5,551 bases of DNA from Rhodoferax sp. (GTDB lineage Bacteria; Pseudomonadota; Gammaproteobacteria; Burkholderiales; Burkholderiaceae_C): positions 1-5,551 of the forward strand of contig JARXAU010000189.1 of assembly GCA_029865675.1 (NCBI GenBank), written 5' to 3'. Position 1 is the first letter of the stretch, and each line of letters starts with the position of its first letter. Positions 1 through 4,368 of this stretch are shown in pieces. The notes beneath the pieces were generated by a model that had not been told where the DNA came from, made no database searches, and was given only the letters and a program-made list of their open reading frames with translations. A program made the position numbers and the translations under genes.

Positions 1-1
1 C

Positions 2-97
2 GACGTGACCAGGCCGGTGACGGGCGTTTACAGGCGCAGGCCGGAGCGTGAGGCGTTGATTGAGCAGGAGGCCACGCTTCACCCAATTTTTGCATGA
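2..97 (+). CDS. C-terminal end of an unidentified protein (5' end outside window)
   Basis: Frame 2 stays open from the window edge to a TGA at 95-97, giving 31 residues rich in arginine and glutamate and ending in HPIFA. The other two + strand frames close early (TGA at 49-51 and at 6-8). The GC-rich codons agree with the mazEF genes downstream. I do not recognise the family from so short a tail, and no start or domain is visible. It is 91 nt upstream of the antitoxin start on the same strand, so read-through into mazEF is possible; no terminator hairpin with a T-run is seen between them. It could also be a chance open stretch. Confidence 0.4.
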   Translation, partial: DVTRPVTGVYRRRPEREALIEQEATLHPIFA

Positions 98-107
98 GTG
101 GTATCAT
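78..107 (+). promoter_or_regulatory. Possible promoter of the mazEF-type operon
   Basis: TTCACC at 78-83 and TATCAT at 102-107 are separated by 18 bp. The -10 box matches TATAAT at five of six bases and the -35 box matches TTGACA at four of six. Transcription would start near 114 and give a leader of about 75 nt before the antitoxin ATG at 189. The -35 box lies inside the end of the preceding reading frame. The -10 is covered by the palindrome at 100-113, as expected for an autoregulated toxin-antitoxin operon. The assignment rests only on box matching. Confidence 0.35.
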
Positions 108-136
108 GTTACCGAGCATGCACAGCCGGTGTCATG
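93..136 (+). promoter_or_regulatory. Candidate operator with repeated CATG cores
   Basis: CATG occurs at 93-96, 105-108, 117-120 and 133-136, with start-to-start spacings of 12, 12 and 16. The second copy is the centre of a 14-bp imperfect palindrome at 100-113 (GGTA-N-CATG-N-TACC, 12 of 14 positions symmetrical). Antitoxins of type II modules commonly bind palindromes at their own promoter, alone or with the toxin. This array is upstream of the antitoxin gene and overlaps the possible -10 box, so it is a reasonable binding site. No binding evidence exists in the sequence itself. Confidence 0.35.
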
Positions 137-188
137 GCTTAACGTACTTTAAATTCCGTTTTCGACGGCGACCCTCAAGGAGTTTGTG

Positions 189-410
189 ATGCCCAGCACA
201 CGTCCCTCAGCACAGAAAGTCACCCGCTCACGCGAGCGCATGCGGGCAGCGGGTCTGCGCCCAGTTCAATTTTGGGTGCCGGACACCCGACTGCAAGGCT
301 TTGCCCTTGAGGTGCAAAGGCAGTGCCTGGCACTGCGCGGAGACGCGGCAGAGGCCAATGCGCTGCATTTCACCGAGGCGGCAGCGGGCTTGGTTGAGGG
401 CTGGGCATGA
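189..410 (+). CDS. MazE-like antitoxin (DUF3018-type) of a type II toxin-antitoxin pair
   Basis: This 73-residue protein is expected to bind and neutralise the MazF-type RNase encoded next to it and to repress the operon. It is basic at the N-terminus. Residues 15-33 carry the block RERMRAAGLRPVQFWVPDT, which matches the conserved core I know from DUF3018 'antitoxin MazE-like' proteins. The C-terminal part (about 38-73) is helical and acidic and would be the toxin-binding part, which is inferred. The start is ATG 189, with AAGGAG at 177-182 six bases upstream. A GTG at 186 is in frame but would be only three bases from that site. The stop TGA (408-410) overlaps the toxin ATG (407-409), so the two are translationally coupled. 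Identification rests on motif memory, not on a search. Confidence 0.85.
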   Translation: MPSTRPSAQKVTRSRERMRAAGLRPVQFWVPDTRLQGFALEVQRQCLALRGDAAEANALHFTEAAAGLVEGWA

Positions 411-730
411 GCAAACGGGGTGATTTGGTCACCGTGTCTTTGCAGGGTGACTATGGGAAGCCCCGTCCCGCCCTCGTTGTGCAAACTGACCTGCTCGAAG
501 AGCTTGAAAGTGTGGTGCTGTGCCCCGTCACCAGTGACCTGCGCACGGCGGCGTTTCGGGTGACGCTGGAGCCAACGCCAGGCAACGGCCTGCGCGAACT
601 GTCACAGGTCATGGTGGACAAGTTGTCCACCGTGCCCCGCGCCAAGGTCAGTGCCGCTTTCGGTTCTTTGACGGCGGAAAAAATGCGAGCCGTGGACAGA
701 GCGCTGCTGCTGGTTGTTGGCGTAATTTGA
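407..730 (+). CDS. MazF/PemK-family toxin, sequence-specific mRNA endoribonuclease
   Basis: At 107 residues this is the usual MazF length. MazF proteins form dimers that cut single-stranded RNA at short motifs, and they stop growth when the labile antitoxin is lost. Family landmarks are visible. RGDLV (4-8) opens the first strand. KPRPALVVQ (18-26) contains the conserved RPALV segment, with R20 at the usual catalytic arginine position. CPVTS (39-43) carries T42 at the usual active-site threonine. SQVMVDKLSTVPRAKV (66-81) matches the family's VDQIRTV-type block, and GSLT precedes the C-terminal helix. No residue looks missing, so it should be active. It starts inside the antitoxin stop codon (ATGA), which keeps synthesis of the two proteins linked. 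It converges with the - strand gene ending at 757, 26 bases away, with no terminator seen between them. Confidence 0.92.
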   Translation: MSKRGDLVTVSLQGDYGKPRPALVVQTDLLEELESVVLCPVTSDLRTAAFRVTLEPTPGNGLRELSQVMVDKLSTVPRAKVSAAFGSLTAEKMRAVDRALLLVVGVI

Positions 731-756
731 CGGGTCAGTTCGACAACTACCGCCAA

Positions 757-1143
757 TTAAGCTTGTACAAGAGCGAGAAGTTTTTCCTCGATTGCACAAG
801 CAGCTTCAAGTTGTAAATTGCAATCAGATATGCTGACCCCACTGGTGTATTCGTAAATAGATACCCAGTCACGACAGCAATTAAACACGTCGTAGGCTTC
901 GCTTGCCAGTTGTTTTATTTCAGCACTATCAATTTCATTGATTAACGTGTAATCCAAATCAGTGTGAAATAAAGTAAAAGCATCAAAAGACTTCTTGGTA
1001 TTCTGATTAGCAAGAAGATATTGGGCAAAAAACTTTGCATTCGTTACATTTTTCCAAATGAGGATGACTGCAAGTCTGTCAGTGGCTGTACCTTGATATT
1101 TTAAAAGACTTTGTAAATCTTCTTTGTCAAGATGCCTTATCAC
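757..1143 (-). CDS. Hypothetical protein, 128 aa, in the AT-rich insert
   Basis: I do not recognise this family. The protein is soluble and looks mostly helical. It has a hydrophobic patch AVILIWKNV around residues 25-33, an aromatic- and aspartate-rich middle (about 53-66), a Cys-Cys pair in the segment NCCRDW, and a helical C-terminus rich in Leu, Ala and Glu. There is no signal peptide or membrane segment. The start is GTG at 1143; a TAA lies immediately upstream in frame, so no earlier start exists. The Shine-Dalgarno match is poor (GTGAG a few bases before). It lies 44 nt downstream of the 90-aa gene on the same strand and probably shares its transcript. Codons are AT-rich, with 20 G/C in 901-960, unlike the flanking genes, which suggests transfer. 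An immunity, regulatory or defence role is possible but nothing in the sequence shows one. Confidence 0.65.
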   Translation of the reverse strand: MIRHLDKEDLQSLLKYQGTATDRLAVILIWKNVTNAKFFAQYLLANQNTKKSFDAFTLFHTDLDYTLINEIDSAEIKQLASEAYDVFNCCRDWVSIYEYTSGVSISDCNLQLEAACAIEEKLLALVQA

Positions 1144-1187
1144 TTACTCACAATATCACACAAGAGTAAGTTTGCAAATATAAGTCG

Positions 1188-1460
1188 TTAGTCTTTATGG
1201 GTGCCGTGTTGATTAGACCCGATACCTTCGTTCGGGTTTCCATGAAAAGTAGTGTGTCCAGTTTCTTTCCCATTTTCGTCTTTATCAGCAATAACCATAT
1301 GGGGGAAACCGGAGCTGTCTTTGTAATGTGCCACTTCAGTTTTTGTGCCGTCAGTATTCTGATAGGTCATTACTTTCGTGTCGTTACTGTAAGTTTTCGA
1401 CGATGCAGATTTCACATCATGAGCGGAATCGTCACCACCAAACCATGAAAAAATTCCCAT
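1188..1460 (-). CDS. Small hydrophilic hypothetical protein, 90 aa
   Basis: The family is not recognised. The first nine residues (MGIFSWFGG) are hydrophobic and aromatic, too short for a signal peptide but possibly a membrane-touching or partner-binding tip. Residues 22-72 look like a run of short beta strands separated by Asp/Asn/Gly turns: TKVMTY (28-33), KTEVAHY (40-46), FPHMVIAD (52-59) and ETGHTTFHG (66-74). The rest is polar, with several histidines (45, 54, 69, 73, 85, 88) and no cysteine. The start is ATG 1460, with AAGGAG at 1467-1472 six bases away, an excellent site. A TTGACA/TAGGTT promoter sits just upstream. It is the first gene of a probable two-gene unit with the 128-aa gene. 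AT-rich codons and unknown family make it accessory cargo; a cation-binding role for the histidines would be speculation. Confidence 0.7.
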   Translation of the reverse strand: MGIFSWFGGDDSAHDVKSASSKTYSNDTKVMTYQNTDGTKTEVAHYKDSSGFPHMVIADKDENGKETGHTTFHGNPNEGIGSNQHGTHKD

Positions 1461-1490
1461 AGTAAACTCCTTGAAATGGTTGTAGTATTG

Positions 1491-1519
1491 AACCTACAGC
1501 TTTTCTTTTGGTCTGTCAA
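1491..1519 (-). promoter_or_regulatory. Sigma-70-like promoter for the two AT-rich genes
   Basis: Read on the - strand, TTGACA (1519 to 1514) is a perfect -35 box. It is followed by exactly 17 bp and TAGGTT (1496 to 1491), which keeps the T1, A2 and T6 bases of TATAAT. Transcription would start near 1484, about 24 nt before the ATG at 1460, with the ribosome site AAGGAG between. This is the best-placed promoter in the window and indicates constitutive, independent expression of the insert. No operator-like dyad was seen over it. Confidence 0.65.
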
Positions 1520-1560
1520 TCTTTTCTCGCTTGGATTGCTCGGCCCAACTTTGACAACAA

Positions 1561-1593
1561 GAAAAAAACGTCATGAACCGCAGTTCATGACGT
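1561..1593 (-). terminator. Rho-independent terminator after the primase gene
   Basis: On the - strand an 11-bp perfect stem (ACGTCATGAAC paired with GTTCATGACGT, at 1593-1583 and 1578-1568) closes a 4-nt loop and runs directly into seven T residues (1568 to 1562). It lies a few bases beyond the primase stop codon at 1602. It would insulate the primase transcript from the promoter of the next - strand unit at 1519. On the + strand the A-tract precedes the stem, so it is one-directional. Confidence 0.88.
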
Positions 1594-1601
1594 GAAAGCC
1601 C

Positions 1602-2678
1602 TCAGAAGGGCATGAGTTTTTTGAGTTCGCCTTCGGTGAAGTCCGTGGGCTGTCGCCCATCGGCGATCACCAGGCGAACCAGGCGCGACGTGGCCAGCAT
1701 GGCCAGCGTGTCTTTGGCGCACTTGACCCCTGCGGGGTCTCCATCAGCAAAGTACCAGATGCGCCCCTTGGGCTTGCTGCGCTCCAGGATGAGCCGCGCT
1801 TGCGTGTCGGAGCAGGCCGACCCCATGAGGCCGACCACATCCTGATAGCCGTGCTGCCACAACCACCACAAGGCGGTGAATCCTTCGACCACCACCAGGT
1901 CACTGACGGGCTTGGCAATGGCGTGGCCGTGGTATAGGAATTCGCTTTTGTGGAACTCGTAGCGGATGCCCTTGGTTTCGCGCATGCCTGGGAACTTATA
2001 ACGCGGGTTTTGGGCATTGATGGTGTTGTCGTCCACCACCCGGCCCGCGTAGCCGATGAGGATGCCGGAGGCATCGAGCAGCGGTATGGCCACCCGGTCT
2101 TTCATGAGGCCGCGCTGGCACGCACCCAGGCCAAAGTGGGCGATGGTTTCAGGGGTGAAGCCACGCGATGGCAGGTAAGGGTGTTCCGGGTCAAGGTCTT
2201 TCAGTTCGAACTCCAGTGCGGCATTCACCACAACCGGCAAGGCCGATTTGGTGTCGGTGCCGGGTTCGTCTTCCTCACCCGTGGGCGATGGTTCTTTAGC
2301 AGTTACTGGAGGCGGTGCCGCTGGTTTGGCGGCGCTTTCCTTGTCGGGTTTGCTGGTTTGAATCCCGAAGCGCTGCGCGAGCTTCAAAGCCGTTTTGCGG
2401 AAGTCCGCGCCATCGGCCGGGTCAAGCCCATCCATGAGCGCGGCGAACTCGATGAGGTTGCCGCTGATGCCACAGGAGAAGCATTGAAAAATGCCACGCT
2501 CCAGGTGCGCCGAAAACGACGGCGAGCGACGTGCCTCACTGCCTTTGTGCTGGGGCAAGGGGCAATACCCCATGCCCTGGCCACCGGCCTTTTCTGTGAG
2601 TTCGATTTGGTAGTCGGTCAGGATGTCGCGGAATGACAGGCGCTGCCGGAGGTCTTTGAAATTGAGATAACTGGCCAC
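1602..2678 (-). CDS. Compact DnaG-like DNA primase (CHC2 zinc finger plus Toprim)
   Basis: This 358-aa protein is predicted to make RNA primers on single-stranded DNA, here for element replication or for second-strand synthesis after transfer. Residues 39-69 hold a CHC2 zinc finger: C39, H44, then C66 and C69 in CFSCG, with the family's PSF before them. Residues 109-150 are a Pro/Ala/Glu-rich linker. Residues 166-230 resemble the DnaG catalytic N-terminal subdomain (YLPSRGF, then RVAIPLLDASG and GYAGR). A Toprim domain follows from about 259, with VVVEG (E265), DGD (D312, D314) and a later Asp346. At about 360 aa it is much shorter than cellular DnaG (about 580 aa) and has no C-terminal DnaB-binding domain. 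GTG 2678 is chosen because GGAG sits seven bases upstream; ATG 2711 in frame has no ribosome site and overlaps a hairpin. Confidence 0.88.
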   Translation of the reverse strand: MASYLNFKDLRQRLSFRDILTDYQIELTEKAGGQGMGYCPLPQHKGSEARRSPSFSAHLERGIFQCFSCGISGNLIEFAALMDGLDPADGADFRKTALKLAQRFGIQTSKPDKESAAKPAAPPPVTAKEPSPTGEEDEPGTDTKSALPVVVNAALEFELKDLDPEHPYLPSRGFTPETIAHFGLGACQRGLMKDRVAIPLLDASGILIGYAGRVVDDNTINAQNPRYKFPGMRETKGIRYEFHKSEFLYHGHAIAKPVSDLVVVEGFTALWWLWQHGYQDVVGLMGSACSDTQARLILERSKPKGRIWYFADGDPAGVKCAKDTLAMLATSRLVRLVIADGRQPTDFTEGELKKLMPF

Positions 2679-2685
2679 GATGGTG

Positions 2686-2689
2686 CTCC
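2686..2689 (-). promoter_or_regulatory. Ribosome binding site that sets the primase GTG start
   Basis: GGAG on the - strand, read from 2689 to 2686, is seven bases before GTG 2678. The in-frame ATG at 2711 has no purine-rich site in front of it and would add 11 hydrophobic residues that are not part of the primase fold. This makes 2678 the likely start. Confidence 0.6.
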
Positions 2690-2694
2690 AATGA

Positions 2695-2724
2695 AAAATG
2701 AACAAAACCATGCCGTTGGCATGG
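2695..2724 (-). promoter_or_regulatory. Hairpin with T-runs in the primase leader (attenuator or operator candidate)
   Basis: A perfect 17-nt inverted repeat at 2708-2724 has 7-bp arms CCATGCC and GGCATGG around a 3-nt centre. On the - strand it is followed at once by TTTTGTTCATTTTT (2707 to 2694), the layout of an intrinsic terminator. It lies between the probable primase promoter and the GTG start, and no - strand gene ends upstream. It may therefore be an attenuator, or a dimeric repressor's operator. On the + strand no T-run follows the stem. Confidence 0.5.
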
Positions 2725-2734
2725 GCTGTATTCA

Positions 2735-2763
2735 GAAAAGCAAATGGAGTGCGGGCCTGTCAA
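2735..2763 (-). promoter_or_regulatory. Possible primase promoter
   Basis: A perfect TTGACA is read on the - strand from 2763 to 2758. The hexamers at a 17-18 bp distance (CTTTTC and TTTTCT) match TATAAT poorly, so an activator or a different -10 position may be involved. The -35 box faces the one for the + strand gene 24 bp away, an arrangement typical of divergent control regions. Confidence 0.35.
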
Positions 2764-2787
2764 ATCCGGCCTGTGGAAAACTCAGCC

Positions 2788-2815
2788 TTGACAGAATTTT
2801 GTGGTGTGATTTACT
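2788..2815 (+). promoter_or_regulatory. Promoter of the 92-aa gene
   Basis: TTGACA at 2788-2793 is a perfect -35 box. TTTACT at 2810-2815, 16 bp on, matches four of six -10 bases, and TACT with an 18-bp spacer is an alternative reading. Transcription would begin near 2822 and give a leader of about 80 nt with two hairpins before the ATG at 2903. It is back-to-back with the possible primase promoter. Confidence 0.5.
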
Positions 2816-2824
2816 GGTATGAGA

Positions 2825-2884
2825 GGGCGCATGTCGCCCGCCCTGGACGGTGTGGGGAGTTTGAGCGTGGTGCTTGAACTTCCC
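2825..2884 (+). promoter_or_regulatory. Structured 5' leader with two hairpins
   Basis: Hairpin 1 pairs GGGCG (2825-2829) with CGCCC (2835-2839) around CATGT. Hairpin 2 pairs 2854-2865 with 2873-2884 over 12 bp around the 7-nt loop CGTGGTG. Three of its pairs are G-U wobbles, so it forms properly only in RNA made from the + strand. It ends eight bases before the ribosome site AGGAG (2893-2897), which itself stays unpaired. No T-run follows either stem, so these are not terminators. Translational control or mRNA protection is possible. No known riboswitch class was recognised. Confidence 0.45.
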
Positions 2885-2902
2885 TACTTTTCAGGAGAAA
2901 AA

Positions 2903-3181
2903 ATGTCGTCCTATCAAGACTTGTTTGGTTCCTTTGGGAAACTCGATAGTCTGCGCGGCCCGTTGCGCGAAGAGTTTCAGCGCAAGTATGCTGAAACAAT
3001 CATGGCCGATATGCAGGCCAAGATGCAGTTGGAAAATGAGCGCCTGGCGCTTATCAACGAAGAGTGGAGAAACCGCAACGAAGCCGAGCGTATCCGCCTG
3101 GCTGCGGAGCTTGCAAAGCTTCAAAGCCAGACTGGAAACAGTTCTTTCAAGCCGAAGCCATTACACGTTGTTAATGGCTGA
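2903..3181 (+). CDS. Hypothetical charged helical protein, 92 aa
   Basis: The family is not recognised. Residues about 20-77 are strongly charged and helical (rich in Glu, Arg, Lys, Gln, Met and Leu, with almost no Pro or Gly), which suggests a coiled coil or long helical hairpin. The first 20 residues are more mixed (SYQDLFGSFGKLDSL), and the last 15 are a polar tail containing KPKP. There is no membrane segment or cysteine. The start is ATG 2903, five bases after AGGAG (2893-2897); an in-frame ATG at 2819 lacks a ribosome site and lies in the predicted leader. It is transcribed alone, divergent from the primase and convergent with the transfer operon, and is closed by its own terminator. 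A small DNA-binding, mobilisation-accessory or regulatory protein is possible, but no motif shows it. Confidence 0.75.
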   Translation: MSSYQDLFGSFGKLDSLRGPLREEFQRKYAETIMADMQAKMQLENERLALINEEWRNRNEAERIRLAAELAKLQSQTGNSSFKPKPLHVVNG

Positions 3182-3188
3182 CGCCCCC

Positions 3189-3218
3189 CCCCGCACACTG
3201 TGCGGGGTTTTTATTTTT
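3189..3218 (+). terminator. Rho-independent terminator of the 92-aa gene
   Basis: CCCCGCAC (3189-3196) pairs with GTGCGGGG (3200-3207) as an 8-bp GC-rich stem around ACT, followed by TTTTTATTTTT (3208-3218). The stem is part of a nine-C run at 3184-3192. The T-tract contains the stop codon (3211-3213) of the convergent operon. On the opposite strand the stem is followed by G residues, so it is efficient only for + strand transcripts. Confidence 0.88.
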
Positions 3219-3942
3219 CGAGCATTCTGCTCAGGGCTTTTATTTTTTTCTCGTATGCGACTTCAATAGTCTGGATGGCCAAAGAGTCTTCCTTGAGCCC
3301 CTCCGCGAGGCGGGCTTCTCTATCCCTGTTTTTATTTGCCTCTAACTTGTCAATTTCTAACTGCACTTCCTGGGGTGACATAGGTTTTTGAGGTGGCGAT
3401 GACGGGTTTTTTTCTTTTTCCAACTGTCTTTGACGGCGAAGTGCTTCGGCAGCATCCTCCGCTTCCGCTTGTTGCCGTTTACGCTCAGCAGCCCGTTTTT
3501 TCAAGAATGCTTTGGTTTCCCGTTCGGCGAGTGCAGCATCTTTTTCGAGGTTGGCAATCTTTTCTTCCTCTGTCAGCTCAATGAGGTCAACGATTTCAGA
3601 TATGGCTGGTACAGCAGCCGGTACGGGAACGATGGCCGTCAGCTCTTTGGTTATCAATGCTTCGCGTACTTCCACACGTGTCTTGAGGTCTTGCATGAAT
3701 TCTTTGCCGAATTCAATTTCTCGGGGTTTGTGTTTGAAGTACAACGAGATGCTGAACCAGACAATCGCAATTGCGACCAGTATGACCAGGCCGACATTGC
3801 GTGAGATACCCAGTCCGCTGATAACGAAAGCAGCAGCAACCAACACCGCCACCAGGCGCAGTATTTTGCTTTCCAGTCCCCATGCAACGGCCAGCAGCAC
3901 CCCGCCAACAATGAGTCCGATGAAAATTTGCGAGAGCTGCAT
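3211..3942 (-). CDS. Unknown membrane protein with three N-terminal TM segments and a charged helical tail
   Basis: The family is not recognised. The 243-aa protein has three predicted membrane helices at about 5-23, 27-46 and 50-69. From residue 70 (KHKPR) onward it is soluble and by the positive-inside rule probably cytoplasmic. Residues about 73-110 are mixed; a Val/Pro/Ala stretch around 110-120 follows. Residues about 125-175 and 200-243 are Glu/Lys/Arg/Ala-rich and coiled-coil-like, split by a Ser/Pro-rich break near 180-190. The start is ATG 3942, with GAGGT three to four bases upstream. An in-frame ATG at 4023 would overlap the preceding gene by 74 nt and is rejected. It is the last gene of the coupling-ATPase operon, 7 nt after the 138-aa gene. 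By position it could be an anchor or partner for the ATPase at the membrane; that is inference. The mainly local charge pattern gives no catalytic motif. Confidence 0.8.
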   Translation of the reverse strand: MQLSQIFIGLIVGGVLLAVAWGLESKILRLVAVLVAAAFVISGLGISRNVGLVILVAIAIVWFSISLYFKHKPREIEFGKEFMQDLKTRVEVREALITKELTAIVPVPAAVPAISEIVDLIELTEEEKIANLEKDAALAERETKAFLKKRAAERKRQQAEAEDAAEALRRQRQLEKEKNPSSPPQKPMSPQEVQLEIDKLEANKNRDREARLAEGLKEDSLAIQTIEVAYEKKIKALSRMLEK

Positions 3943-3949
3943 GGGCACC

Positions 3950-4366
3950 TCAGAAAAATAGTTTCTTGACGAAGCCCACGAAGGTTTCGCCGCTGGAGGG
4001 GCTTTTGGTGACACGTCGGTCACGGAGGTTCGCCAGGTGCTCGAAATACGCGCGACCTTCTTTTTCGGTCATTTTCTCCATAGCCTCTTCAACGGTTTCA
4101 AATATCAGTGCTTTTTGAAAGACGGCTTGGTGCGCCAGTGCCACCCCAAGATTTTCCGTGATGACCTTTAATGATTCTTGCAGGCGTGTGATTCTCGCGT
4201 AGTCTGGTATTCCTTCAGTTGCGCGAGCGCTTGCGATATCTGTCTCAAGTGATTTTTTCCTGGCTTCTAATAGTCCGAGATAACGGTCAGCCTCTGGGTT
4301 TGCAAATTTGTCTGCCAGCAGAATTTGAGATTGCTGCCCAGAGTTGGTTTTGTTGTGGTCTGTCAT
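3950..4366 (-). CDS. Hypothetical helical soluble protein, 138 aa, between the ATPase and the membrane protein
   Basis: The family is not recognised. The first 22 residues are polar and probably disordered. Residues about 26-49 and 55-86 are two heptad-like helices (around RYLGLLEARKKSLETD and ARITRLQESLKVITENL), followed by an acidic helix (EAMEKMTEKEG). The C-terminal end is basic and aromatic (FVGFVKKLFF). It has no membrane segment or cysteine. The start is taken as ATG 4366, two bases after the ATPase stop codon, with GGGG about eight bases upstream. ATG 4384 in frame would overlap the ATPase gene by 16 nt and add six residues; this choice is not certain. Tight packing on both sides indicates translational coupling and a role with the ATPase, perhaps as an adaptor, but no motif proves it. 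Confidence 0.75.
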   Translation of the reverse strand: MTDHNKTNSGQQSQILLADKFANPEADRYLGLLEARKKSLETDIASARATEGIPDYARITRLQESLKVITENLGVALAHQAVFQKALIFETVEEAMEKMTEKEGRAYFEHLANLRDRRVTKSPSSGETFVGFVKKLFF

Positions 4367-4368
4367 GT

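Noticed and set aside
731..756. Terminator between the convergent mazF and 128-aa genes
   Set aside because: The 26 bases hold no stem of useful length and no T-run on either strand.
1950..2636. 228-aa open frame on the + strand
   Set aside because: It lies wholly opposite the primase, which has clear zinc finger and Toprim motifs. The long opposite frame is the usual effect of GC-rich codons, and its translation shows no domain.
2679..2711. ATG 2711 as primase start
   Set aside because: No ribosome site precedes it, it overlaps a perfect hairpin, and GTG 2678 has GGAG seven bases upstream.
2819..2902. ATG 2819 as start of the 92-aa gene
   Set aside because: There is no ribosome site before it, and it falls at the predicted transcription start and inside structured leader; ATG 2903 follows AGGAG.
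3430..3961. Open frames of 124 and 149 aa on the + strand
   Set aside because: They are opposite the membrane protein gene and have no ribosome site; the - strand gene has three clear membrane segments and fits the operon.
3943..4023. Longer N-terminus of the membrane protein from ATG 4023
   Set aside because: It would overlap the 138-aa gene by 74 nt. ATG 3942 has GAGGT in front and directly precedes the membrane segments.
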